Of a DNA stretch of 64,000 bases, positions 57,991-64,000 are shown piece after piece. Each line of letters opens with the position of its first letter. The stretch's first letter is position 1. Source of the DNA: Chelonoidis abingdonii (taxonomy: Eukaryota; Chordata; Testudines; Testudinidae). Where the stretch lies: NCBI RefSeq assembly GCF_003597395.2, contig NC_133770.1, forward strand, positions 85,247,432 through 85,311,431, in the 5' to 3' direction. The notes beneath the pieces were generated by a model that saw nothing but the letters and a program-made list of their open reading frames with translations, was not told the DNA's origin and made no database searches. Both the position numbers and the translations under genes were made by a program.

Positions 57991-59189
57991 ACTAAGGCCA
58001 GTCATGCTATTGTGCTTGTTCCTTCACCCACCTGCACCATTATAACCCTGTCCTTCAGACAGCCTCCTTGTGTCTGTTCTCTAAGTGGCAGCATACAACC
58101 CCTCACGTGTTTGTGTGTCACACCAGCCCTGTGTCATTATAACCCTACTAGTGCTTATATTCCTTATGTGACATTATGTCATGCCCTTGCCATTATCTGC
58201 CTCCATATGTTGTTATACCTCCCCATTCTCCACTCCCGCTCACCACCCCGAGCCTGGGACATTATACATCCATATGATGATGCCACCTTTGTGTAGCTAT
58301 GAGCCCAGGTGATTTTAAATCTTCTACTGTCATTTCCCTCTCTATTACACCTCATTCTTGTGTGTGTAACTTGCCACACCCCTGACATTGCTGCTCAAGA
58401 GCAGGTGAGGTAAGTCTTACCTCACCTACACTGTCTCTCTAATATCTTGGGAGGGGACCAACATAACAACACTGCATATTAACTGCTTAAGGGTATTCCA
58501 CAGTGTATAGGGGGAAGATGCGCAAATTACACAGACGCTGGCTCCGGTAACTTGCTCCTGTTTGCTTTGCAGATTTGGAAAGGGGGCAGAGAATCTGATA
58601 GATCCCGATCTCACTACCTCCCTCCCCGACTCTTGATTTTGGCAGGGTCCCAGCTATCAAGTAGAATGGGGAAACAAACCCCAACGCTGGCTGTCCCAGT
58701 CAGATCCCTCTTGGCTTTTCTTCGCTATTCAGAGTTGGAAGGAATGTGGGGCTCTTAGCAGGGAGTATCACAGGTAACTCCCATTTTATAACATTTGCAA
58801 GTGTGAGAGCCAAGCGGGAGACAACACAAGAGCATCCAGGCCACATGATCCAGGGTGGTGTTTGATCACAGGAAGGGGTTGGAAAGGAATCTCCTCTTGC
58901 CACTACCAAGAAAGCCTTTGCACAAACACGGAGGTGCAGAAGCCTCAGGCACCCACCATCTCGGCAGGCAGGATTCCAGACTAGCTGAACCTGTTGTCTG
59001 ATCTGGGACTGCAACTGGCATGTTCCCAGCTAGCTTTTGTACAGTTAAAAGGGCTTTAAAAAACTGATTGGCTGGGGGAAGGGAGCCTAGAAACTGAATG
59101 GAAGATGCTACTAACATTCAGAGCTATTGTCATTTGCTTTGAGAGCCATTTCCCCGCTGCACACATCTGTGTGCAACCTGTCCGTCAAG
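57991..59189. other. Intergenic sequence
   Basis: Mixed-composition DNA. No exon, RNA gene or repeat family was recognised. Confidence 0.5.
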
Positions 59190-59536
59190 CAGGGCCAGCT
59201 TTAGGAAGCCTGGGGCCCAATTTGAAAATTTTCAGCGGGGCCTGGCAGGGATGACTTAAAAAAAAATGTTAAAAAAAAAGCCTTTCATTTCTTTGCAACC
59301 CGTTCTCTATAAGAAGTTCTGATTTAAGGGATGTGCCACAGTATGTGTTTTTTGTACCGATACCAATACATCGGTATTTTCGGGATAGCAGTTTAAGAAC
59401 CAAAAAGCCTGACATGTCCAGGAAAATATGGATGTATGTTAACTCTACCTAAAGTTCTTTTTTAAACAGATGGGCCTGAACCAGAAATGAGCTCCATTTC
59501 ACACGTGTGGGTCCCCACCACTCCCTCTGGGTGTGC

Positions 59537-59659
59537 TAAGGTGAGAGATGTCCTGATTTTATAGGGACAGTCCTGATTTTTGGGTCTTTTTCTTATATAG
59601 GATCCTATTACCTCCCACCCCCTGTCCTGATTATTCACACTTGCTGTCTGGTCACCCTA
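59537..59659 (+). mobile_element. MITE, GGGTGACCAGA family, nested in hAT element
   Basis: Left end TAAGGTGAGAGATGTCCTG, right end CTGTCTGGTCACCCTA, with TTTTTCTTATATAGGATCC between. Same family as 12295-12425, opposite orientation. TA at both edges may be the target site. Confidence 0.75.
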
Positions 59660-59754
59660 AGGTGTGCACATGTCTGGGTCCCAGCTGCTCCCTGCCCTCC
59701 TCATTGAAGCAGGCATGCAAGGTTACTGCCCTGGGAACTGCAGGGCACCAGTGG

Positions 59755-59935
59755 ACATGGGCCTGGCTAGAGGCAGGGCAGGGGCTGACCAGAGGTAGGT
59801 CTGGCTGCAGGCAGGGCAAAGCGTGCACGGGTTGGCTGGAGACAGGGGCTGGAGGCAGGGCAGAGGGTGCAGGGCTGGCTGGAGACAGGGACTGGCTGCA
59901 GGCAGGGGCTGGCTGCGGGCAGGGGGTGCAGGTAC
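59755..59935. repeat. CAGGG/GCTGGCTG minisatellite
   Basis: Imperfect tandem copies of GGCAGGG, GGGCTGGCTGGAGACAGGG and GCTGCAGGCAGG in the hAT-like element. Confidence 0.75.
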
Positions 59936-59979
59936 AACCCACCCTGTATGATGAGTGCCCCTCCTCCTCCCTCCCCAAC

Positions 59980-60500
59980 TGGGGTAGCAGCAGCAGCAGC
60001 CCAGGGCTTGGGGGCTATTTAAAGGACCCAGGGCTCCCCTGCTTCCACTGCCCCAGCCCTTTAAATAGCCGAGGGAGCCCTGGGGAAGTGGCGGGGGTCC
60101 TGCAGCTGTTTAAATGACCAGGGCGGCAAAGACAGCTGAAGCCCTGGCCCTTTGAATAGCCCGTGGAGCCCCCCGCTACCCCCGGGCTCCCCTGCTTCTA
60201 CTGCCCCAGCCCTTTAAATAGCTGTGGGAGCCCTGGGGAAGGGCTGGGGTGGTAGAAGCAATGGGAGCCTCGGACCTTTTAAAAGCCCCCAGAGCCCCCA
60301 GGGCTCCAGCAGTGGGGCTCTGGTGGCAATTTAAGGAGCCTGGGGCTCCAGCTGCCTCTGCCGCCCCAGTCATCTAAATAGCTGTAGGAGCCCTGCCACT
60401 TCCCCAGGGCTCCCTTGGGTATTTAAAGCGGGGGGGTGGAAGGAGGGGAGCCCCAGGCCCTTTAAATTGCCCCCTGGGGAAGCCAGGCCACCCCGGTACA
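59980..60500. repeat. Tandem/inverted GC-rich repeats with TTTAAATAGC boxes
   Basis: At least seven variants of a unit joining CAGGGCTCCC or GGGAGCCCTGGGG to CCCTTTAAATAGC (near 60011, 60061, 60108, 60151, 60213, 60278, 60370, 60466), in both orientations, about 60-90 bases apart. Confidence 0.7.
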
Positions 60501-60647
60501 GGGCACCAGCTCTTGCTGGTATGCCATACTGGGGCTTGGGAACTGGGCCCTCTTAGGGGTGGGGCCCGATTCAGGGGAATTGGTTGAATTGGCCTAAAGC
60601 CGGTCCTGCTGTCAAGGAATAAAGAATTAAGCATCACAATGATCTTT

Positions 60648-60855
60648 TGAGGTAGGGAAATACTATCCTCATTTTGCAGATGGGGAAACTAGGAAATAGA
60701 TTGGTCAATGGTCTGGTTTTCAAAGGTGCTGACCTGCAACTCCTACTGACATCAACACCTTTGAAAAATCCCAGCATCACACTGGAAATGCATGATAGAG
60801 CTGGGGCTAGAAGCTGACTTCTACTTCATGTCACCGCAACATCCTTCCTAGCTGC
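60648..60855 (-). repeat. MIR-like SINE, with nested small element
   Basis: The plus strand shows TATCCTCATTTTGCAGATGG and GGAAACTAGGAAATAG, then AGAGCTGGGGCTAGAAGCTG, the reverse complement of the MIR core in the right order. It is interrupted by 60714-60773. Confidence 0.65.
60714..60773. repeat. 60-bp foldback insert in the MIR-like SINE
   Basis: Starts TGGTTTTCAAAGGTG and ends CACCTTTGAAAAATCCCA, inverted ends around 27 bases. A short palindromic repeat I recall as common in turtles. Confidence 0.6.
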
Positions 60856-61272
60856 CTACTTAAATTGGAGTACAGAGCTAGTCTCATTACTTGGCAGCAT
60901 GTCAGCTTTTAACCTTTAAACATGGTTAGACATATGCCATTAGAGATGGGCTGTTCTTAAAGGTTTGTCAGAGTTGGCTAGGATGTTAGCAAGGGGTAGC
61001 TTGCCTGGCGTGAATGCCACCCTGCCTCCTTGCTGTCGGAAATCCTCACTGAGTCGCTGTGACAAGATTTCCCACTGTTGGTTTCTAATCCAGCCTCTGA
61101 GGTGGGGAAAACGGGGGGTGGGGTGGGTGAGGAGTGTGGTAGGGGATATTTGAGGTTCAGGAAGGAACATGAATGATGGAGTTCAGGAGGAAATGGGAAT
61201 AGCCAGCCAACCAAAGTGGCGAGGAGGCAGAAAGAGGGGGAGGTGTTTTCACAGGGTGGGGTGGTGTCAGAC

Positions 61273-61464
61273 TAAGGGCTTGTCTATATGGCAATTTAGT
61301 GCACATCAAGGTGGGGTGTGAAACTACAGTCCACGAGCCTGCTATACACTAACTGGCAGCGTGGGTCCCGCTAGCTGCACGCTAAAAGTTCTCTGGTGCG
61401 CTTTGATCTACTGCATACGTTTACACTCCAGGTTGCTGCACCCTGAATTGCCATAGACAAGCAG
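61273..61464. mobile_element. MITE of the GCTTGTCTA family
   Basis: Left end AGGGCTTGTCTATATGGCAA, right end (minus strand) CCTGCTTGTCTATGGCAATT. The ends pair over about 20 bases. Confidence 0.7.
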
Positions 61465-61630
61465 GAGTGCAAGTAGGGCAGTGCCCTCCAGTACATAGTA
61501 CCGGCAAGAGATTTTTAGTGGGCACAGGGTACCAGAAAGACTAGGGGCTAGCCCCCCACCCTGGGGAGGAAGGCAGGGTGGGGCTGCACTCTGCTCCTTA
61601 AAGGAGCAGAACAGGGCTAGGGAGGGCACA
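61465..61630. repeat. Repeat-like segment, GTACCGGCA type
   Basis: Contains AGTACATAGTACCGGCAAGA and GGGGCTGCACTCTGCTCC, similar from memory to interspersed turtle repeats. Limits are uncertain. Confidence 0.35.
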
Positions 61631-61640
61631 ATACCTGGCT

Positions 61641-61717
61641 TTAACAGCACAATACACGTGCTAACAAACAAACAGAGGCTTTGTTTAAGTTTGTTAGCAT
61701 ATGTATTGTGCTGTTAA
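61641..61717. repeat. 77-nt hairpin with 29-bp arms
   Basis: Arms 61641-61669 and 61689-61717 are reverse complements apart from two positions: both begin TTAACAGCACAATACA on their own strand. The 19-base spacer also folds partly (AAACA with TGTTT). Size is like a pre-miRNA or a foldback MITE core. Confidence 0.9.
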
Positions 61718-62302
61718 GTCGATCAGGAGGGTAAAGGGGAGTGCACAGAAGGTGTTTAAAACATGTTTTTGATTCTGTTTCTCCCCATTGGTCTGAATTA
61801 TCCATGACATCCATACTGCTTCACATCAAGTCCAAATCATTAGAGGAATGCCTCTGTTTGCATTGACCAGAAGACGTTTGGTTCTGATGTCAACCCACTT
61901 CTGCATCCTGACAGGAATCAAGTGTTGTCCCCAGCGTACACAAAATTCTTCTTTGCAGCCATACTAGTCTAATATGAATTTTGTTAACTGGAACTTGAGC
62001 AGCAAAACAAAGAAAACAAATGCCCCATTTTCCAGTTTTGTAGGTGAAAGAACTGTAAGTGAAGATTATAATGCCGGACACTGACAGCCTTAAACCAGCT
62101 GCCTCAGGAATCTGTCAAGAACTTTGCTGAAAATATGTTCCTCATCTTAGCAACAGAGCTAAGACTTATCACACATCTGCTCACCTTTATTCCAATGAAG
62201 CTCCTTCTGATCTGACAGCTCAGGCATTGTCAATTTTACCCAGAACAATTTACAAACTTGGAACCTAATCCTGTAAACCTTTAATCATTTGATCAATCCC
62301 AC
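61718..62302. other. Intergenic sequence
   Basis: No exon, RNA gene or repeat family recognised. Confidence 0.5.
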
Positions 62303-62314
62303 TGAAGATAATGG

Positions 62315-62637
62315 AGTACTTGTGGCACCTTAGAGACTAACAAATTTATTTGAGGATAAGCTTTTTTGGGCTCCAGCCCACTTCATCGGATGCATAGAAT
62401 GGAGCATATAGTGAGGAGATATATATACATAAAGGAACATGAAAAGGTGGGAGTTGCCCAACCAACTCTAAGAGGCTAGTTAATTAAGATGAGCTATTAT
62501 CCTCAGGAGAAAACCTTTGACATCTTGATTATCACTACAATTTTTTTTTCTCCTGCTGATAATAGCTCATCTTAATTAGTACTCATGTTCTTTTTGCAGA
62601 TACAAACTAACACAGCTGCTACTTTGAAGCCTGTCAT
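62315..62637 (+). mobile_element. Penelope-like element, rearranged, with target duplication
   Basis: Starts AGTACTTGTGGCACCTTAGA and continues with GCCCACTTCATCGGATGCAT. The right end, read on the minus strand, begins AAAGTAGCAGCTGTGTTAG and TTTGTATCTGCAAAAAG, the opposite terminus in inverted orientation. Exact 12-bp flanks TGAAGATAATGG at 62303-62314 and 62638-62649 mark the insertion. An internal stem pairs about 62482-62513 with 62549-62580. Confidence 0.75.
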
Positions 62638-62649
62638 TGAAGATAATGG

Positions 62650-63400
62650 GACTATTTGCATGTCTATGGACCACTTTTGTGGTACGAGTTTCAGGAGTCT
62701 ATTCAGTTCCTATAAAGGAAGATGAATCCCCCATTGAAATGTAATGTTTGGGTACCATACCATAAAGCAGTTCAGGATACAGTTCTACTTAAAATTTGTC
62801 TTTTAATAAGTCATACATATGCTGAAATGGCTCCTCACCCAACTCCCATAGTCCATATGAACAGACTGAATACTACATGGTGGGGGGGGGGGAGTGAGTA
62901 GTTAAGCAAGGTGATATTTGTAAATACAAACATCCATTTCATCACTGTACTGGAAAATATAACTAAACAATTTTCTATGGAATTTGAAGAAAGTTTAACA
63001 GCCCCCATTGTTTTGTGTTAATCAGTGTGTACCTGAAAAAATTACATGCCTTCTAAGAGAAAAGAATCAGTCCACACCTACTGAAGAAAAAAAAAATTCT
63101 AACTGGTGTTCAGAAGATTGCTACCTCATGAGCAGAGGCAGAGAGGATACCCTCCCACATTATGGCCAGCAAAATAACAAATAAATAATAATAATGAAAT
63201 CTCAAGGAGGCAGAGGTTCACAGATTTGCAAACTTAAAAACCTGTATAGCAGATTAACAGATGAAGTTGTAAAATTTTAGACAGGTAAGGGGGATGTCAG
63301 AGGGGATGGGGAGAGCATGGGAGCCGCGAGCTGGGGAGGAGTCACATGAAGGGTGATGTGTCCCCCACCTTGTGTCCCTCCCATGAGTGCAGTACAGTAC
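62650..63400. other. Intergenic sequence
   Basis: AT-rich. A G13 run lies near 62881-62894. No exon recognised. Confidence 0.5.
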
Positions 63401-63640
63401 TAGCAAGAAATGATTTCTACTTGGATCACTGTAGATAAGCATTAATTTAGCTAGCTCAGGTCCCAAAGCTGCTTCAGCACAGTCCCAGGAGTAATTACCC
63501 AGGGTTCTGGGCAGGCTTGTACTGCCTGCACTGAAACATGCACACACACCGGTTTCACTGCTCTGGAACCTGAGGTAGCTAGATTAAAACCAGCTTGTCT
63601 GTGGCTACTCAAGCTGTTGTCAGACCCTGTAATCACAGAA
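63400..63640. repeat. Possible MITE remnant
   Basis: GGTAGCTAGATTAAAACCAG and CTACTCAAGCTGTTGTCAGA near the right, with AATTTAGCTAGCTCAGGTCC at the left, resemble ends of a turtle inverted-repeat family I recall. Weak. Confidence 0.3.
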
Positions 63641-63775
63641 TAGGCAAATCATCAAAGGACTTCTAGTCTGTTGCAGGGAAAGTTCAGGAATAATGGTGGA
63701 GAAGGAGGGTCTAGTTAGGAGTTGACAAGTCAGTGAGGCTTCTATAGTTCTGCTAGGCTATCAGGATTCACACAC

Positions 63776-63781
63776 TTTATT
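63776..63781 (-). terminator. Candidate poly(A) signal of an upstream gene
   Basis: The minus strand reads GAAAATAAAGTGTGTGAATC: an AATAAA followed by a GT-rich element. In other vertebrates LIMD1 lies upstream of SACM1L in the same direction (from memory), so this could be its 3' end. No coding evidence in the window. Confidence 0.25.
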
Positions 63782-64000
63782 TTCGTAAGTTTTCTCCTTT
63801 AATAATAGTAATTTTGTAGTAGACTAGTAACAGAAGTTATATGGCACTTTAAAGTGGTACTGCAATCTGACCATGAAATTATTAGTCCCAATAAAAAACA
63901 GGTAAATAGGCTAAGATTTGTACCTAACAATACACCCATGGTGTGGCGATAATCCCCTGTATCAACAAACTGGTGCATCTGTTTTTTCTCCCTTCTATTT

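Larger units (their letters stand above)
59190..60608. mobile_element. hAT-like DNA transposon, non-autonomous, complete ends
   Basis: 1419 bp with inverted ends CAGGGCCAGCTTTAGG (left) and CAGGACCGGCTTTAGG (right, minus strand), 14 of 16 identical. It is flanked by the 8-mers CCGTCAAG (59182-59189) and CTGTCAAG (60609-60616), 7 of 8 identical. End sequence CAGG and an 8-bp duplication are hAT hallmarks. The interior is GC-rich tandem repeat plus a nested MITE; no transposase frame is visible. Confidence 0.8.

Noticed and set aside
59641..60117. 158-codon open frame and antisense 59652-59978
   Set aside because: Encoded by the CAGGG minisatellite within the hAT-like element; low-complexity product.
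1..64000. CRISPR arrays, operons, prophage or plasmid features
   Set aside because: No regularly spaced direct repeats, no compact coding strands and no ribosome-binding-site-led genes. The exon-intron gene, CpG island and eukaryotic tRNA show vertebrate nuclear DNA.

Overview
The window is vertebrate nuclear DNA, most likely from a turtle (order Testudines). One split gene has 20 short exons with consensus splice sites. The introns are filled with interspersed repeats that I recognise, from memory, as typical of turtle genomes: CR1 LINEs with turtle-type 3' ends, Penelope-like fragments, a DIRS-like element, a solo LTR, and many short inverted-repeat (MITE-like) elements. A crocodilian is the main alternative. 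Nothing bacterial or plasmid-like is present.

The central feature is a complete gene on the minus strand, SACM1L (Sac1 phosphatidylinositol-phosphate phosphatase). Its start codon is at 56554 and its stop codon ends at 4655. I placed all 20 coding exons by reading conserved peptide segments and checking splice sites and phase. The exon lengths sum to 1767 nt, giving 588 residues plus stop, without a frameshift. All introns are GT-AG except intron 16, which has a GC donor. A 3'UTR of about 1.9 kb runs to a poly(A) signal at 2746-2751.

Layout: 1-2.7 kb is intergenic DNA with an old CR1 fragment. 2.7-4.8 kb holds the 3'UTR and last exon. 4.8-36.3 kb holds exons 19 to 2 and their introns. 36.3-56.5 kb is the 20-kb intron 1, the main repeat store (a Harbinger-like transposon, two CR1 copies, an L1/Tx1-like tail). 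56.0-57.0 kb is the CpG-island promoter with exon 1. At 57063-57135 a tRNA-Arg(ACG) gene points the opposite way, about 0.5 kb from the SACM1L start codon. 57.2-58.0 kb is a C-rich degenerate minisatellite. 58-64 kb is repeat-rich intergenic DNA with a complete hAT-like element; no protein-coding exon could be supported there.

Most interesting observations: a near-perfect 104-bp-arm hairpin in intron 5; the GC-AG intron 16; the divergent tRNA-Arg/SACM1L pair; a solo LTR with an intact 5-bp target duplication nested in a CR1; a decayed Myb/SANT-like coding fragment inside a Harbinger-like element; and a 29-bp-arm hairpin at 61.6 kb. I found no evidence for a wholly new biological system. The gene content is a conserved housekeeping locus.
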